Source: Methylobacterium sp. J-077 (GTDB taxonomy: Bacteria > Pseudomonadota > Alphaproteobacteria > Rhizobiales > Beijerinckiaceae). From it: a stretch of 64,000 nt of DNA. Location of the stretch: contig NZ_JAKSYJ010000165.1 of the NCBI RefSeq assembly GCF_022829365.1, forward strand, positions 55,646 to 119,645. The letters run 5' to 3'. Of the stretch, positions 1 through 10,450 are shown in pieces. Made by a program: the position numbers and the translations under genes. Each line of letters begins with the position of its first letter. The stretch's first letter is position 1. The notes beneath the pieces were generated by a model. That model made no database searches. It was not told the DNA's origin and worked only from the letters and a program-made list of their open reading frames with translations.

Positions 1-649
1 GGCGCACGGAGACGTTCACGTCGGCCCGCAGCGAGCCCTTCTCCATGTCGCCGTCGCAGGTGCCGAGATAGCGCAGGATCGTGCGCAGCTTGGTGACGTA
101 GGCCTTGGCTTCCTCCGACGAGCGCAGGTCCGGCCGGGAGACGATCTCCATCAGCGCCACGCCCGAGCGGTTGAGGTCGACGAAGCTCTTGGTCGGATCC
201 TGGTCATGCAGCGACTTGCCGGCATCCTGCTCCAGGTGCAGGCGCTCGATGCCGACCGTGATCGACGTGCCGTCGAGCATGTCGACCAGCACCTCGCCCT
301 CGCCGACGATCGGGTCCTTGTACTGCGAGATCTGGTAGCCCTGCGGCAGGTCCGGGTAGAAATAATTCTTCCGGTCGAACACCGAGCGCCGGTTGATCCG
401 GGCCTTGAGGCCGAGCCCGGTCCGCACCGCCTGGGCGATGCATTCCTGGTTGATCACCGGCAGCATGCCGGGCATCGCGGCGTCGACCAGCGAGACGTGG
501 TCGTTCGGCTCGGCCCCGAACTCGGTCGAGGCGCCGGAGAACAGCTTGGCCCGGCTGGAAACCTGGGCATGGACCTCCATGCCGACGACGACCTCCCAGT
601 CGTGCAGGCCGCCCTTGATGAGCTTCTTGGGGTCGACAGGTGCGTTCAT
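1..649 (-). CDS. gatB: Aspartyl/glutamyl-tRNA amidotransferase subunit B, 5' part
   Basis: GatB binds the tRNA and phosphorylates Glu-tRNA(Gln) or Asp-tRNA(Asn) for amidation in the GatCAB complex. About 216 N-terminal residues are present and the gene runs off the left edge. The start [14 protein letters not shown] leads into the family segments [36 protein letters not shown] and [15 protein letters not shown], which are typical of the GatB cradle domain. It lies on the same strand as gatA and gatC but is separated from them by a small membrane-protein gene and an interspersed repeat. Identity is certain; the truncation is only the window edge. Confidence 0.97.
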   Translation of the reverse strand, partial: MNAPVDPKKLIKGGLHDWEVVVGMEVHAQVSSRAKLFSGASTEFGAEPNDHVSLVDAAMPGMLPVINQECIAQAVRTGLGLKARINRRSVFDRKNYFYPDLPQGYQISQYKDPIVGEGEVLVDMLDGTSITVGIERLHLEQDAGKSLHDQDPTKSFVDLNRSGVALMEIVSRPDLRSSEEAKAYVTKLRTILRYLGTCDGDMEKGSLRADVNVSVR

Positions 650-699
650 GGTCGTCCGGGCCGGGATATGATGCGGTCTCCGCACGATCCGATCCACAA

Positions 700-806
700 C
701 CTCATCCTGAGGTGCTGCGCAGCAGCCTCGAAGGAGGGATCCAGGGATCGCGCGGAGCCGGGAGGGCTCCTTCGAGGCCCGCTTACGCGGTTACCTCAGG
801 ATGAGG
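700..806. repeat. Interspersed inverted repeat, family B copy 1
   Basis: The ends are inverted copies: CCTCATCCTGAGGTGC on the left and ACCTCAGGATGAGG on the right. Between them lie the partly palindromic stretches CCTCGAAGGAGG and CTCCTTCGAGG. A second copy is found between mtnP and the petABC terminator (12700-12817). It is an intergenic REP/mobile-hairpin type element of the kind common in Rhizobiales genomes and codes for nothing visible. Confidence 0.85.
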
Positions 807-878
807 TCGCAGGTGGGATCGCGTCGGATGCCGCTCTCCTACTCTTGAAAAACACTTACGGGCCGCGCGCGACAAGAA

Positions 879-1178
879 TCAAGCGCGGCGTCCGGCCGCC
901 CGGCGCGCGCCATAGCCGAGGATCGCCCAGAGCAGGGCGGCGACCGCCCGCACCGGGAAGAAGGTCGGCCCGTCATGGGTGATCGGGGCCGGCCAGGGGA
1001 TCCCGGCCGCGCTCACCGCCCAGGAGAACAGCACCGAGAAGCCGAGCGCCGCGATCGCCGCGATGAACACCTTGCCGAACTGGCTGGCGGTCCAGCCGAG
1101 ATAGACCGCCACCACGATCAGCGCCGGATCGAACGCGGCCCAGATCCAGACCGTCCAGGGATAGAACGGGACGGTCAT
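879..1178 (-). CDS. Small conserved membrane protein downstream of gatA
   Basis: This is a 99-residue hydrophobic protein beginning [17 protein letters not shown], with about three predicted membrane segments (around residues 9-27, 35-56 and 75-92) and a basic tail RRAAGRRA. The ATG overlaps the gatA stop codon by four bases (ATGA), which suggests translational coupling and decides this start over an in-frame GTG six bases upstream. I recognise no family. The position in the gat operon is probably conserved gene order rather than a role in amidation. Confidence 0.7.
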   Translation of the reverse strand: MTVPFYPWTVWIWAAFDPALIVVAVYLGWTASQFGKVFIAAIAALGFSVLFSWAVSAAGIPWPAPITHDGPTFFPVRAVAALLWAILGYGARRAAGRRA

Positions 1179-2662
1179 GCCCACCAGGGCTCCGGCAGCT
1201 TGGTCCGCCCGGCCGAATCCTCGATCACCTGGGCGACGGCGAACAGGGTCTCCTCGTCGAAGGGCCGGCCGATCAGCTGGAGGCCGAGCGGCAAGCCCTG
1301 GCCGTCGATGCCGGCCGGCACCGCGATGCCGGGAAGCCCGGCCATGTTCACCGTCACGGTGAACACGTCGTTGAGGTACATCTCGACCGGGTCGGCCGAG
1401 GCCTTCTCGCCGATGCCGAAGGCGGCAGACGGCGTCGCCGGGGTCAGGATCGCGTCGACGCCCGCCGCGTAGGCCTGCTCGAAGTCGCGCTTGATCAGGG
1501 TGCGGATCTTCTGGGCGCGCACATAATAGGCGTCGTAATAGCCGGCCGAGAGCACGTAGGTGCCGATCATGATCCGGCGCTTGACCTCGCGGCCGAAGCC
1601 GGCGGCGCGGGTGTTCTCGTACATCCCGGCGATGTCCTTGCCGGGCACGCGCAGGCCGTAGCGGACGCCGTCGTAGCGGGCGAGGTTGGAGGAAGCCTCG
1701 GCCGGAGCCACGATGTAATAGGCCGGCAGCGCCGAGGAGGTGTGCGGCAGCGAGATTTCCCTGATCGTCGCGCCGGCCTCCTTCAGCCAGGCGGCGCCGT
1801 CATCCCAGAGCTTCTGGATCTCGGCCGGCATGCCGTCGACTCGGTATTCCTTGGGGATGCCGATGGTCAGGCCTTTCACGCCGCGGCTAACCGCGGCCTC
1901 GAAATCCGGCACCGGGAGGTCGACGCAGGTGGTGTCGCGCGCATCCGGACCGGCCATCGAGCCGAGCAGGATCGCGCAGTCGCGCACCGTGCGGGCGATC
2001 GGGCCGGCCTGGTCGAGGGAGGAGGCGAAGGCCACCGTGCCCCAGCGCGAGCAGCGACCGTAGGTCGGCTTGATCCCCACCGTGCCGGTGAAGGCGGCGG
2101 GCTGGCGGATCGAGCCGCCGGTGTCGGTGGCGGTGGCGCCCAGGCACAGCCGCGCCGCGACCGCCGCCGCCGAGCCGCCGGACGAGCCGCCCGGCACCAG
2201 CTGCGCGTCGGAGCCCCTACGCCGCCAGGGCGAGACCACGTTGCCGTAGGCGCTGGTCTCGTTGGACGAGCCCATGGCGAACTCATCGAGGTTCAGCTTG
2301 CCGAGCATCACCGCGCCGTCCCGCCAGAGGTTGGCCGAGACGGCAGATTCGTAAGGGGGCACGAAGGTTTCGAGGATCTTGGAGCCGGCGGTGGTGGTGA
2401 CGCCCTCGGTGCAGAACAGATCCTTGATCCCGAGGGGGATTCCCTCCAGCGGGCGGGCTTCGCCGCTGGCGAGCTTCCGGTCCGCCTCATCTGCCATCTT
2501 GAGCGCGAGATCGGGCGTCTCGCGGACGAAAGCGTTCAGCGCACGGGCCTTGGCCATCGCGTCGAGATGCGCCTGGGTCAGCTCGCGGGCCGAGATCCGC
2601 TTCGCCTTGAGGGCGTCGCGCGCCTCGGCCAGGGTGAGTTCGTTCGGATCCACGCTGTTCAC
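1175..2662 (-). CDS. gatA: Aspartyl/glutamyl-tRNA amidotransferase subunit A
   Basis: GatA is the glutaminase subunit that releases ammonia from glutamine for GatB. The 495-residue length fits the family. The amidase-signature Ser-Ser-Lys triad is visible: K80 in [11 protein letters not shown]160 in PGGSSGGSA and S184 in [11 protein letters not shown]. The start is a GTG (product [15 protein letters not shown]) with the Shine-Dalgarno sequence GAGGA a few bases upstream; the reading frame stays open further upstream, but that part looks non-coding. It lies 65 bases downstream of gatC and overlaps the following membrane-protein gene. Confidence 0.97.
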   Translation of the reverse strand: MNSVDPNELTLAEARDALKAKRISARELTQAHLDAMAKARALNAFVRETPDLALKMADEADRKLASGEARPLEGIPLGIKDLFCTEGVTTTAGSKILETFVPPYESAVSANLWRDGAVMLGKLNLDEFAMGSSNETSAYGNVVSPWRRRGSDAQLVPGGSSGGSAAAVAARLCLGATATDTGGSIRQPAAFTGTVGIKPTYGRCSRWGTVAFASSLDQAGPIARTVRDCAILLGSMAGPDARDTTCVDLPVPDFEAAVSRGVKGLTIGIPKEYRVDGMPAEIQKLWDDGAAWLKEAGATIREISLPHTSSALPAYYIVAPAEASSNLARYDGVRYGLRVPGKDIAGMYENTRAAGFGREVKRRIMIGTYVLSAGYYDAYYVRAQKIRTLIKRDFEQAYAAGVDAILTPATPSAAFGIGEKASADPVEMYLNDVFTVTVNMAGLPGIAVPAGIDGQGLPLGLQLIGRPFDEETLFAVAQVIEDSAGRTKLPEPWWA

Positions 2663-2727
2663 GTCCTCGCGCGCGCCGCCGCGCGCATGCCGCCAGAATT
2701 CATGCTTCGCCGAAGGCCAGAAGCAGC

Positions 2728-3015
2728 CTACTCGACGACCTTCGGAACCAGGAAGTAATTGTCTTCGGTCTCGGGCGCGTTGGCGACCATCTCGGCGGCG
2801 CGGCCGCCCTCGGTGACCACGTCCTCTCGCTTCTTCATCGCCATCGGGGTGACCGAGGTCATCGGCTCGACGCCGGACACGTCCACAGCGCCCAGCTGCT
2901 CGACGAAGGCCAGGATGGCGTTCAGCTCGCCCTGCAGCGGACCGACCTCGTCGTCGGTGACCGCGATCCGCGCCAGGTGCGCGATGCGCCGAACCGTCTT
3001 CTCGTCGACCGACAT
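2728..3015 (-). CDS. gatC: Aspartyl/glutamyl-tRNA amidotransferase subunit C
   Basis: GatC is the small subunit that wraps around GatA and GatB and stabilises the complex. The 95-residue product starts [17 protein letters not shown] and contains the family features [24 protein letters not shown] and a C-terminus ending [11 protein letters not shown]. It is the first gene of the leftward gatC-gatA pair. An open frame upstream of this ATG does not look coding. Confidence 0.96.
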   Translation of the reverse strand: MSVDEKTVRRIAHLARIAVTDDEVGPLQGELNAILAFVEQLGAVDVSGVEPMTSVTPMAMKKREDVVTEGGRAAEMVANAPETEDNYFLVPKVVE

Positions 3016-3152
3016 GCCGTCCCGTTCGTCCCTGCCCGGGAGGCATCCCCGGCGCCGGGCCGGGCTATAGCACTGCGCTTCGACGCGCCGCAACGCGGGC
3101 CGGGGTCGGCTCGGCGGCGTTGTGGGCAGAGATCCGGTCGGGCCGGAGGGGT

Positions 3153-3347
3153 TCAGGTCACCACGTGGTTCGGCGTCACCGACATCTCGATCAGGATCCC
3201 GGTGCGCCGCACCGGCTGGAAGACCGACAGCGAAACGCCGAGGACCAGGACCTCGAAGGCCAGGACCAGCATCCAGCACTGCTTGCGGGTCATGATCTGT
3301 CCGCGGCGGGATTGGGCGGACGCGGTGGGCTGGCCGATCGTCGACAT
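3153..3347 (-). CDS. Small hypothetical protein with one membrane segment
   Basis: A 64-residue reading frame with a single hydrophobic stretch, [20 protein letters not shown], near its middle. An internal ATG (MTRKQCWM, at 3293) would give a 47-residue version that begins just before the membrane segment. No family is recognised. It is divergent from the SUKH-like gene on the right and reads in the same direction as gatC. Confidence 0.45.
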   Translation of the reverse strand: MSTIGQPTASAQSRRGQIMTRKQCWMLVLAFEVLVLGVSLSVFQPVRRTGILIEMSVTPNHVVT

Positions 3348-3464
3348 GGCGATACCCGGGACGTGGATTAACGAAGTATTAACCGACTTAATCGCGAACC
3401 GCTCCGGGCGCATCTGGGTCGATCTGCGGATAGGGTTAAGGCTGTGGACGGTGGAGTGGATTCG

Positions 3465-4031
3465 ATGTGGGAGCAGGTATTCACGAGCCTGTCGGCGGGC
3501 TTTCCGGGGCAACCGGCTGATCTCGACCGCGCCGCGGCGGAGCTGGGCTTCCCCCTGCCCGCCTCCTACCGCAGCTTCTGCGAGACCTGCGGCATCGGCC
3601 TGGCCGGCGAGCAGTTCCGGATCGCCGTGCCAGCGCCGTTCGAGGCCAGCGATCTCGCCACGCAGGCCGGTGTGATCGCCGTCAGCGTCGGCAATGCCGT
3701 GGCGATGCTGGAAGCGAACGGCGAGCCGCACCGCTTCGATGTCGAGGACGGCGACCCGGCCGTGATCGAGCGCGCCTGCTTCTTTGGCGCGGGCGAGGAT
3801 GGCAGCTTCCTGTTCTGGGACGTCGCCGGAAGCGGCGAGGAGTACGAGATCTGGCTGCTCGCCCCCGACCTGGAGACGGTGCGCTTCGGCGGCGAGAGCT
3901 TGGTCGACTTCTTCACCCGGGTGACGGGACCCTCCGCCGCCCTGGTCCTGGGACCCGGTGCGACGCCCCTCCCCGCCTGGTTCGAGGGGATCTCGGAAGC
4001 CACCCTGGCGCGAGGCGCCGGGCCGGCGTAG
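3465..4031 (+). CDS. SMI1/KNR4 (SUKH)-like protein
   Basis: A 188-residue protein. The N-terminal half carries the SUKH-like pattern of a [15 protein letters not shown] segment after an acidic helix, followed later by GSFLFWDV and [20 protein letters not shown], which match the last strands of the fold. SUKH proteins are best known as immunity proteins against contact-dependent toxins, but many are stand-alone housekeeping proteins. No toxin gene is adjacent; ruvX follows after eight bases, so co-transcription is likely. The ATG used follows a GTGGAGTGGA stretch; an in-frame upstream start would add seven residues. Confidence 0.7.
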   Translation: MWEQVFTSLSAGFPGQPADLDRAAAELGFPLPASYRSFCETCGIGLAGEQFRIAVPAPFEASDLATQAGVIAVSVGNAVAMLEANGEPHRFDVEDGDPAVIERACFFGAGEDGSFLFWDVAGSGEEYEIWLLAPDLETVRFGGESLVDFFTRVTGPSAALVLGPGATPLPAWFEGISEATLARGAGPA

Positions 4032-4039
4032 GCGAAGGT

Positions 4040-4534
4040 ATGAACTTCGACGAGATCCGTACCTTCGCGGCCGGATCGCGCGGCGGCGCGCGCCTGATCG
4101 GGGTCGATCTCGGCACCAAGACGATCGGGCTCGCCCTGTCGGATCTGGGCCGGCAGATCGCCAGCCCCCTCGAGACGATCCGGCGGGTGAAGTTCACCCC
4201 GGACGCGCAGCGCCTCGCCGCGCTCTGCCGGCAGCACGCGGTCGGCGGGCTGGTGATCGGCCTTCCGCTCAACATGGACGGCAGCGAGGGCCCCCGGGTG
4301 CAGTCGACCCGCGCGTTCGTGCGCAACCTCAAGCCGATCATCGACATCCCGCACGTTTTCTTCGACGAGCGCCTGTCCACCGCGGTGGTGACCCGGGCGC
4401 TGATCGAGGCGGATGCCTCCCGGGCGCGGCGCGGCCAGCTCGTCGACAAGCTGGCTGCCGCCTACATCCTGCAGGGCTGCCTCGACGTGATGCGCAACCT
4501 GGCCGATTCCGACGCGGATTCCGTCAGCGACTGA
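4040..4534 (+). CDS. ruvX: Holliday junction resolvase-like protein YqgF/RuvX
   Basis: The 164-residue RNase H-fold protein has the family motifs [17 protein letters not shown] (first catalytic Asp), [18 protein letters not shown] and [11 protein letters not shown] (acidic pair), plus a C-terminal [16 protein letters not shown]. YqgF/RuvX proteins are linked to 16S rRNA 5'-end maturation and proposed as alternative Holliday-junction resolvases. The 3' end overlaps the convergent dprA by 11 bases. Confidence 0.93.
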   Translation: MNFDEIRTFAAGSRGGARLIGVDLGTKTIGLALSDLGRQIASPLETIRRVKFTPDAQRLAALCRQHAVGGLVIGLPLNMDGSEGPRVQSTRAFVRNLKPIIDIPHVFFDERLSTAVVTRALIEADASRARRGQLVDKLAAAYILQGCLDVMRNLADSDADSVSD

Positions 4535-5726
4535 GGAGCGAGACCGCGCCGCTGCCGTGCCGCTCGATCCGGCCGTCGAGTTCCAGTTCCAGCAGCACGG
4601 TCTGCACCACCCGGGCGCCGACCCCGGCGCTCCGCGCGAGCTCGTCGGTGCCGACCGGGCTCGGCCCGAGCAGGGCGATGATTCTTTGGCGATCGTCCGT
4701 TGGCTCGTCCGGTTCGACCGGCGGCGCTTCGAAGCCGAAATCCGGGTCTGCGCCGCCGTCGAGCAGGCTCGCACGTCCCTCCAGGTCGATCTCGTCCCAG
4801 AAATCCGGCTGCTCGGCGAGATCCGACCGCTGCCGGGCGGGGGCGGCGTCAGGATCGGGGCCGCGCTCGATGATCGGGCCGATCGCGTCGAGGACATGGC
4901 TCACCTCGGCCACCAGAATCGCCCCCTGGCGGATCAGGTCGTTGGTGCCTTCTGCCCGCGGGTCCAGGGGCGAGCCCGGGACGGCGAAGACCTCGCGGTT
5001 CTGTTCCAGGGCGTAGCGCGCCGTGATCAGCGAGCCGGAGCGGCGCGCCGCCTCGACCACCACCGTGCCGTAGGACAGGCCGGAGATGATGCGGTTCCGC
5101 CGCGGGAAGTCGCGCCCCCGCGCCTCCCAGCCCATGGGCATCTCGGCCAGCACCGCCCCGCCCTCCCCCAGGATCGCGTCGACCAGGGCGGCGTGGGCCG
5201 CCGGGTAGATCCGGTCCTGGCCTCCGGCCATCACCGCGACGGTGCCGGTGTGGAGGCTGGCCTTATGGGCTCGCGCGTCGATCCCCCGGGCGAGGCCCGA
5301 GACCACGGCCAGCCCCGCCTCGCCGAGGCCCCGGGCCAGTCGCTCCGTGAAGGCGAGGCCCGCGGTCGAGGCGTTGCGTGAGCCGACCAGGGCGATGGCC
5401 GGGCGGTTCAGGATATTTGGATCGCCCCGCAGGGCGATGAGCGGCGGGGCCGCGTCGGTGCGCTGGAGCAGGTGCGGGTAATCCGCCTCGCCGGTGGCGA
5501 GCAGGCGCCCCCCGAGGCGCGCCAGGGCGGCGACCTCGTCCTCGGCCTGTGCACAACTCGGCGGCTCGATGCGCCGGCCCTGGCGCCTCGTCAGGTCCGG
5601 GAGAGCTTCGAGAGCGGCGGCCGCTCCGCCGAATCGGTTGATCAGGGTGCGGAAGCTGCGCGGGCCGACGCCCTCGGTCCGGATCAGCCGCAGCCAGTCG
5701 AGGCGCTGGGCATCGGTGAGCTGCAT
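4524..5726 (-). CDS. dprA: DNA-processing protein DprA
   Basis: DprA loads RecA on incoming single-stranded DNA during natural transformation. The 400-residue product has an N-terminal SAM-like helical domain ([17 protein letters not shown]), the Rossmann core with [31 protein letters not shown] and [15 protein letters not shown], and a C-terminal winged-helix segment ([19 protein letters not shown]). It lies 34 bases downstream of plsY as the last gene of the leftward his-plsY cluster. DprA is widespread in alphaproteobacteria and does not by itself prove competence. Confidence 0.96.
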   Translation of the reverse strand: MQLTDAQRLDWLRLIRTEGVGPRSFRTLINRFGGAAAALEALPDLTRRQGRRIEPPSCAQAEDEVAALARLGGRLLATGEADYPHLLQRTDAAPPLIALRGDPNILNRPAIALVGSRNASTAGLAFTERLARGLGEAGLAVVSGLARGIDARAHKASLHTGTVAVMAGGQDRIYPAAHAALVDAILGEGGAVLAEMPMGWEARGRDFPRRNRIISGLSYGTVVVEAARRSGSLITARYALEQNREVFAVPGSPLDPRAEGTNDLIRQGAILVAEVSHVLDAIGPIIERGPDPDAAPARQRSDLAEQPDFWDEIDLEGRASLLDGGADPDFGFEAPPVEPDEPTDDRQRIIALLGPSPVGTDELARSAGVGARVVQTVLLELELDGRIERHGSGAVSLLSR

Positions 5727-5760
5727 GACGCCCCCCAGCGTCGCGCCATCGGGCGCGCAG

Positions 5761-6363
5761 CTAACCCTTCTGGCCGATGCGCCCCTCGGTGCCGGCCGCG
5801 AGTCGCCGGATGTTGGGGGCGTGCTTCCACCATAGCAGCAGGCCGAGCAGCAGGAACAGCAAAGCTTGCGCCGGCGCGCCGAGCGCCCACAGCACCAGCG
5901 GCGTCGCGGCCGAGGCCGCCAAAGCGGAGAGCGAGGAATATTTCAGCGCGAAGGCGAGGCCGAGCCAGATCGCCGCGAAGGCCGCCAGTGCCGGTGGGCT
6001 GAACGCCAGCAGCACGCCGATGAACGTCGCCACCCCCTTGCCGCCCTTGAAGCCGAGCCAGACCGGAAAGAGATGCCCGAGGAAGGCGCCGAGCCCGGCG
6101 GCGAGCGCCGGGCCCTCGCCGAGCTGCCGGGCGATCAGCACCGCCGCCGTCCCCTTCAGGGCGTCGCCCAGCAAGGTCGCGGCGGCGAGGCCCTTCCGGC
6201 CGGTGCGCAGCACGTTGGTCGCGCCGATATTGCCCGAGCCGATCGCCCGGACGTCGCCGAGCCCGGCGAAGCGCGTCAGGATGAGCCCGAACGGGATCGA
6301 GCCCAGGACGTAGCCGAGGGCGAGACCGCCGAGGGCGGCCGGCGTCGCGAGATCCGGGAGCAT
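5761..6363 (-). CDS. plsY: Acyl-phosphate:glycerol-3-phosphate acyltransferase
   Basis: PlsY transfers an acyl group from acyl-phosphate to glycerol-3-phosphate in the inner membrane, the first step of phospholipid synthesis. The 200-residue multi-span protein contains the three cytosolic motifs: [11 protein letters not shown] with [12 protein letters not shown], then [20 protein letters not shown], then [14 protein letters not shown]. The ATG overlaps the preceding stop codon as TGATG, so translation is coupled to the dihydroorotase-like gene. Confidence 0.96.
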   Translation of the reverse strand: MLPDLATPAALGGLALGYVLGSIPFGLILTRFAGLGDVRAIGSGNIGATNVLRTGRKGLAAATLLGDALKGTAAVLIARQLGEGPALAAGLGAFLGHLFPVWLGFKGGKGVATFIGVLLAFSPPALAAFAAIWLGLAFALKYSSLSALAASAATPLVLWALGAPAQALLFLLLGLLLWWKHAPNIRRLAAGTEGRIGQKG

Positions 6364-7667
6364 CAGGCTGCCGCCGCCAGATCGTCGAGCGCGTGCACGA
6401 TCCGGCCGCCGACCAGCGTCAGCACCGCTGCACCCTGGAGACGCGCCTCGTCGAAGGGCGAGTTCTTGGAGCGGGATTTCAGCCGGCGCTTGTCGAGCAC
6501 GTAGGGCAGATCGGGATCGATCAGCACGAGGTCGGCCGGCGCACCGACCGCCAGGCGCCCGGCCTCGCGCCCGAGGATCCGGGCCGGGTTCACGGTCAGC
6601 GCCGCGATCAGCTTGTTGAGGGCGAGGTCGCCGGTATGGACCAGGCGCAGGGACGCGCCGAGCAGGGTCTCGATCCCGAGGGCGCCGTCGGCCGCCTCGG
6701 CGAAGGGCAGTCGCTTGGTCTCGACATCCTGCGGGTTGTGGTCGGAGACGACCACGTCGATCACGCCCTCGTCGAGCGCCCGGACCATAGCGTGCCGGTC
6801 GGCCTCGTCGCGCAGCGGCGGCGAGAGCCGGCAGAAGGTGCGGTAATGGCCGATGTCGTTCTCGTTCAGCACGAGGTTGTTGACCGAGACGCCGCAGGTC
6901 ACCGGCAAGCCGTCGTGCTTGGCCCGGCGCACGATCTCCGCCGAATCGGCACAGGAAATCATCGCCGCGTGGTAGCGGGCGCCGGTCAGCCGCACGAGGC
7001 GGATGTCGCGCTCCAGCATCACGGTCTCGGCCTCGCGGGGGATGCCCATCAGCCCGAGGCGCGAGGCGAGCTCGCCCTCGTTCATCACGCCCTCGGCGAC
7101 GAGGTCGGCCTCCTCGACATGCTGCATCAGCAGCGCGTCGAAATCCCGCGCATAGGTCAGGGCGCGGCGCATCACCTGGGCATTCGCCACGGCGTGCAGC
7201 CCGTCGGTGAACGCCACCGCGCCGGCCTCCTGGAGCAGGCCGAACTCGGTCATCTCCCTGCCGGCCAGACCCTTGGTGATCGCGGCGGCGGGCAGCACAT
7301 GGACGCTGGCGGTGTCGCGGGCGCGGCGGAGCACGAAGTCCACGATCGCCGGGCCGTCGATCACCGGGTTGGTGTCGGGCATGCAGACCAGGGTGGTGAC
7401 GCCGCCCGCCGCCGCCGCGGCGCTGGCCGAAGCCAGGGTCTCGCGGTGCTCGGCCCCCGGCTCGCCCACGAAGGCGCGCATGTCGATCAGCCCCGGGGTG
7501 AGGACCCGGCCGCGGCAATCGATTCTTTCTGCACCGTCCGGGGTGCTGGGTTGCGCAGCCCACTCGACCGCCGCGATGCGACCGTCGCGCACCATGAGCG
7601 CACCGGGCGCCTCGCGCATCGTCGCCGGGTCGAGGAGCATCGCGTTCGCGAAATGGTAGCTGCTCAC
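6363..7667 (-). CDS. Dihydroorotase-like protein, probably non-catalytic (PyrC'/PyrX type)
   Basis: A 434-residue amidohydrolase of the class I dihydroorotase type ([10 protein letters not shown] near residue 54, MPDTNPVID near 96, [13 protein letters not shown] near 328). The metal-binding H-x-H that should follow PGLID is replaced: residues 62-71 read [10 protein letters not shown], with R64 and F66 where histidines are expected. The later H-x-x-H-[VIL]-S motif reads H233-A-A-M236-I-S, so a second ligand position is also lost. D309 and H310 of the VVVSDHNP motif remain. Loss of the metal centre suggests the non-catalytic partner of aspartate transcarbamylase described as PyrC'/PyrX in pseudomonads. 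The GTG start overlaps the hisF stop (GTGA). No pyrB is in the window. Confidence 0.85.
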   Translation of the reverse strand: MSSYHFANAMLLDPATMREAPGALMVRDGRIAAVEWAAQPSTPDGAERIDCRGRVLTPGLIDMRAFVGEPGAEHRETLASASAAAAAGGVTTLVCMPDTNPVIDGPAIVDFVLRRARDTASVHVLPAAAITKGLAGREMTEFGLLQEAGAVAFTDGLHAVANAQVMRRALTYARDFDALLMQHVEEADLVAEGVMNEGELASRLGLMGIPREAETVMLERDIRLVRLTGARYHAAMISCADSAEIVRRAKHDGLPVTCGVSVNNLVLNENDIGHYRTFCRLSPPLRDEADRHAMVRALDEGVIDVVVSDHNPQDVETKRLPFAEAADGALGIETLLGASLRLVHTGDLALNKLIAALTVNPARILGREAGRLAVGAPADLVLIDPDLPYVLDKRRLKSRSKNSPFDEARLQGAAVLTLVGGRIVHALDDLAAAA

Positions 7668-8467
7668 AGGGGCGCTCTCGCTGAGGATGCTGGGCCGTCG
7701 AGGCGCATGGCGAGGCCGGAAGCGGCCATATGGGCCTTCGCCTCCGCGATGGTCGCCTGACCGAAATGGAAGATCGAGGCAGCGAGCACCGCGCTCGCGC
7801 CGCCCTGGGCCACGCCAGCCACAAGGTCGTCGAGGCCGCCGACGCCGCCCGAGGCGATCACCGGCACGGTCACGGCGTCGCTGATCGCCCGGGTGAGCGC
7901 CAGGTCGTAGCCGGAGCGGGTGCCGTCCTTGTCCATGGAGGTGACCAGCAGCTCACCCGCGCCCTTCTCGGCCACCAGCCGGGCGAAGGCGACCGCATCG
8001 ATCCCGGTCGGGTCGCGGCCGCCATGGGTGAAGATCTCCCACCGGGCGGGCTCGCCGGGACAGGAGACCCGCTTGGCGTCGATCGCGACCACGATGCATT
8101 GCGCGCCGAATTTCTCCGCCGCCCGGGCCACGAGATCCGGATCCTTCACGGCCGCGGTGTTGATCGCGACCTTGTCGGCGCCGGCCAGCAGCAGGGCACG
8201 CACGTCCTCGACGGCGCGGACGCCGCCGCCGACGGTGAGCGGCATGAAGCAGGCTTCTGCGGTCCGGCTGACGATGTCGAGCAGCGTGCCCCGGGCCTCG
8301 CGGCTCGCGGTGATGTCGAGGAAGCAGAGCTCGTCGGCCCCGGCCGCGTCGTAGACCTTGGCGGCCTCTACCGGATCGCCGGCGTCGCGCAGCCCCTCGA
8401 AGCGGACGCCCTTCACGACGCGGCCGTCCTTGACGTCGAGGCAGGGGATGATGCGGGTTTTGAGCAC
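7664..8467 (-). CDS. hisF: Imidazole glycerol phosphate synthase cyclase subunit
   Basis: HisF uses ammonia from HisH to convert PRFAR into imidazole glycerol phosphate and AICAR. The 267-residue half-barrel shows catalytic D11 in [15 protein letters not shown], the second Asp in [24 protein letters not shown] and [17 protein letters not shown] is the start codon (product [11 protein letters not shown]). A DUF29 gene lies between it and hisA. The C-terminal tail [12 protein letters not shown] is slightly longer than usual. Confidence 0.97.
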   Translation of the reverse strand: MLKTRIIPCLDVKDGRVVKGVRFEGLRDAGDPVEAAKVYDAAGADELCFLDITASREARGTLLDIVSRTAEACFMPLTVGGGVRAVEDVRALLLAGADKVAINTAAVKDPDLVARAAEKFGAQCIVVAIDAKRVSCPGEPARWEIFTHGGRDPTGIDAVAFARLVAEKGAGELLVTSMDKDGTRSGYDLALTRAISDAVTVPVIASGGVGGLDDLVAGVAQGGASAVLAASIFHFGQATIAEAKAHMAASGLAMRLDGPASSARAPL

Positions 8468-8485
8468 GAGCCCTCGGCGGTCCGA

Positions 8486-8944
8486 TCAGAATTCGAGATC
8501 GATCGCGAACGGCCGATCCATGATGTCCTGATACGTGTAGGGGCAGGCTTCTGGGAAGTGCCTCAAGGCCAGACCTGTCGTGTCCGCGGCTTCAAGGCGG
8601 GCGCAGCGATAGGCCCGCCCGACAGCATCGCACAGCCGGTTCTTGAGACTTGGGCTGTCATGAAGTTCGTCAGAGACGTGGTTCCGGTGCATCGCGATAT
8701 CGATCGCATCGCGTCGGCTATGTGGACTGGAGCGGTGGTCGACCGTGAGCATGGTCGCGAGGACCTCCCGCAGGGCGCTCACCAAGCCGGCGAATTGGGT
8801 CCGGCCTAAGCTCTCCATCTCCTCGGCGAGATTCTCGCGGTCGATGCCAGTGACAGCGCCCGCGCGCAGGCGGGCGCCCTGCTCCTGTGTCCAGGCGTAG
8901 AAGTCGTCTTGGTAGGCCGTTCCGGCGGGTGCGCGGTAGGCCAT
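8486..8944 (-). CDS. DUF29 family protein inserted in the his cluster
   Basis: A 152-residue protein with the DUF29 pattern: DDFYAWTQEQGARLRAG, then NLAEEMESLGRTQFAGLVSAL with the conserved EEMESLG turn, and the C-terminal FPEACPYTYQDIMD. DUF29 proteins are abundant in cyanobacteria and some Methylobacterium genomes. Their function is unknown; many copies are scattered and some behave like mobile genes. It is 18 bases upstream of hisF and 43 bases downstream of hisA, in the same direction. Confidence 0.88.
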   Translation of the reverse strand: MAYRAPAGTAYQDDFYAWTQEQGARLRAGAVTGIDRENLAEEMESLGRTQFAGLVSALREVLATMLTVDHRSSPHSRRDAIDIAMHRNHVSDELHDSPSLKNRLCDAVGRAYRCARLEAADTTGLALRHFPEACPYTYQDIMDRPFAIDLEF

Positions 8945-8987
8945 GACAGCCTCCCCGAGTCGATGCGCTTCGATCCGTAAAAGCCTA

Positions 8988-9731
8988 TCACGCCGCCGGG
9001 CCGCGCGCCTGCGCGATCGCGGCCAGCGCCGCCTGCGGGTCGATGCGGCCGTCGTAGAGCGCCCGGCCGGTGATGGCGCCGGCGATCAACGCGCAATCCC
9101 GCTGGAGCAGGCGGTGCACGTCGTCGATGGAGGCGAGGCCGCCGGAGGCGATCACCGGGATCCGCACGGCCTCGGCCAGCGCCAGGGTCATCTCGACGTT
9201 GAGGCCCTTCAGGATCCCGTCGCGGGCGATGTCGGTGTAGATGATCGCGGCGACGCCGGCATCCTCGAACCGGCGGCCGAGTTCCTCCGCGGTCATGCTG
9301 GAGGTCTGCGCCCAACCCTCGACGGCGACGCGCCCGTCCTTGGCGTCGATGCCGACCGCGATCTTGCCGGGATGCAGGCGCGCCGCCTCCCGAACGAAGC
9401 CGGGGTCGCGCACCGCCGCGGTGCCGATGATCACCCGAGCGACGCCCTTCGCGAGCCAGCCCTCCAGCGTCTTCATCTCGCGGATGCCGCCGCCGAGCTG
9501 CACCGGGATCGTCACGCGGGCCAGAATCGCGTCCACCGCATCGGCGTTGCGCGGCGCGCCCGCGAAGGCGCCGTCGAGATCGACCACATGGAGCCAGGTA
9601 AAGCCCTGGTCCTCGAAGGTCGCGGCCTGCGCGGCCGGATCGTCGCCGAAGATCTTGGCCTGCGCCATGTCCCCCTGCACGAGGCGGACGCAGCGTCCCT
9701 CCTTCAGGTCGATCGCCGGGTACAGGATCAC
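8988..9731 (-). CDS. hisA: ProFAR isomerase
   Basis: HisA performs the Amadori isomerisation of ProFAR to PRFAR in histidine synthesis. The 247-residue barrel begins [20 protein letters not shown] (D8 catalytic) and contains [32 protein letters not shown] (second catalytic Asp) and [15 protein letters not shown]. The start is a GTG followed by ATC CTG TAC; reading further upstream adds sequence unlike the family. It is 37 bases downstream of hisH. Confidence 0.97.
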   Translation of the reverse strand: MILYPAIDLKEGRCVRLVQGDMAQAKIFGDDPAAQAATFEDQGFTWLHVVDLDGAFAGAPRNADAVDAILARVTIPVQLGGGIREMKTLEGWLAKGVARVIIGTAAVRDPGFVREAARLHPGKIAVGIDAKDGRVAVEGWAQTSSMTAEELGRRFEDAGVAAIIYTDIARDGILKGLNVEMTLALAEAVRIPVIASGGLASIDDVHRLLQRDCALIAGAITGRALYDGRIDPQAALAAIAQARGPAA

Positions 9732-9768
9732 GGGTGCTGTCTTCCTTCTCGCCTGAACCGAAGCGCGG

Positions 9769-10428
9769 TCAGGGGCGCCAGGCCAAAAAGTTCGCGATGA
9801 GCGCCAAGCCGAGGCGCTGGCTCTTCTCGGGGTGGAATTGCGTGCCGGCGATGTTGCCGCGGGCGACCATCGCGGTGACGGGACCACCGTAGTCCGCCTG
9901 CGCCAACACGTCGTCTGGATGCTCGGCAGCGAGCGCGAAGCTGTGGACGAAATAGGCGTGCAGGCCGTCCGCGCCGGTGGGAATGCCGGCGAGCAAGGCG
10001 TGGTCGCGGGCCATCCGCAGGGTATTCCAGCCCATATGCGGGATCTTCAGGGTCGGATCGGACGGCCGGATCGGCGCGACATCCCCGGGGATCCAGCCGA
10101 GGCCCGGCGTGGTCTCGTATTCGAGCCCGCGGCTCGCGAGCAGCTGCATGCCGACGCAGATGCCCAGGAACGGGCGGCCGGCAGCCTGCGCCACCTCGGT
10201 CATCGCCTCGACCATGCCGGAGACGGCATCGAGCCCGCGCCGGCAATCCGCATAGGCGCCGACGCCCGGCAGCACGACCCGGTCGGCGGCGGCCACCACC
10301 TCAGGATCGGAGGTCAGGCAGATGCGCGCGTCGCGGCCGCTCTCGCGGGCGGCGCGCTCGAACGCCTTGGCGGCCGAATGGAGGTTGCCCGATCCGTAAT
10401 CGATGATCGCGACCGTCTCGGTGCTCAT
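9769..10428 (-). CDS. hisH: Imidazole glycerol phosphate synthase glutaminase subunit
   Basis: HisH hydrolyses glutamine and channels ammonia to HisF. The 219-residue class I glutamine amidotransferase has the nucleophile C91 in [12 protein letters not shown], the P-G-V-G-A oxyanion region ([12 protein letters not shown]), and His/Glu in [13 protein letters not shown] near the C-terminus. It lies 22 bases downstream of the DUF2628 gene and 37 upstream of hisA. Confidence 0.97.
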   Translation of the reverse strand: MSTETVAIIDYGSGNLHSAAKAFERAARESGRDARICLTSDPEVVAAADRVVLPGVGAYADCRRGLDAVSGMVEAMTEVAQAAGRPFLGICVGMQLLASRGLEYETTPGLGWIPGDVAPIRPSDPTLKIPHMGWNTLRMARDHALLAGIPTGADGLHAYFVHSFALAAEHPDDVLAQADYGGPVTAMVARGNIAGTQFHPEKSQRLGLALIANFLAWRP

Positions 10429-10450
10429 GCGCGTCTCGATGGAAAAAGCG

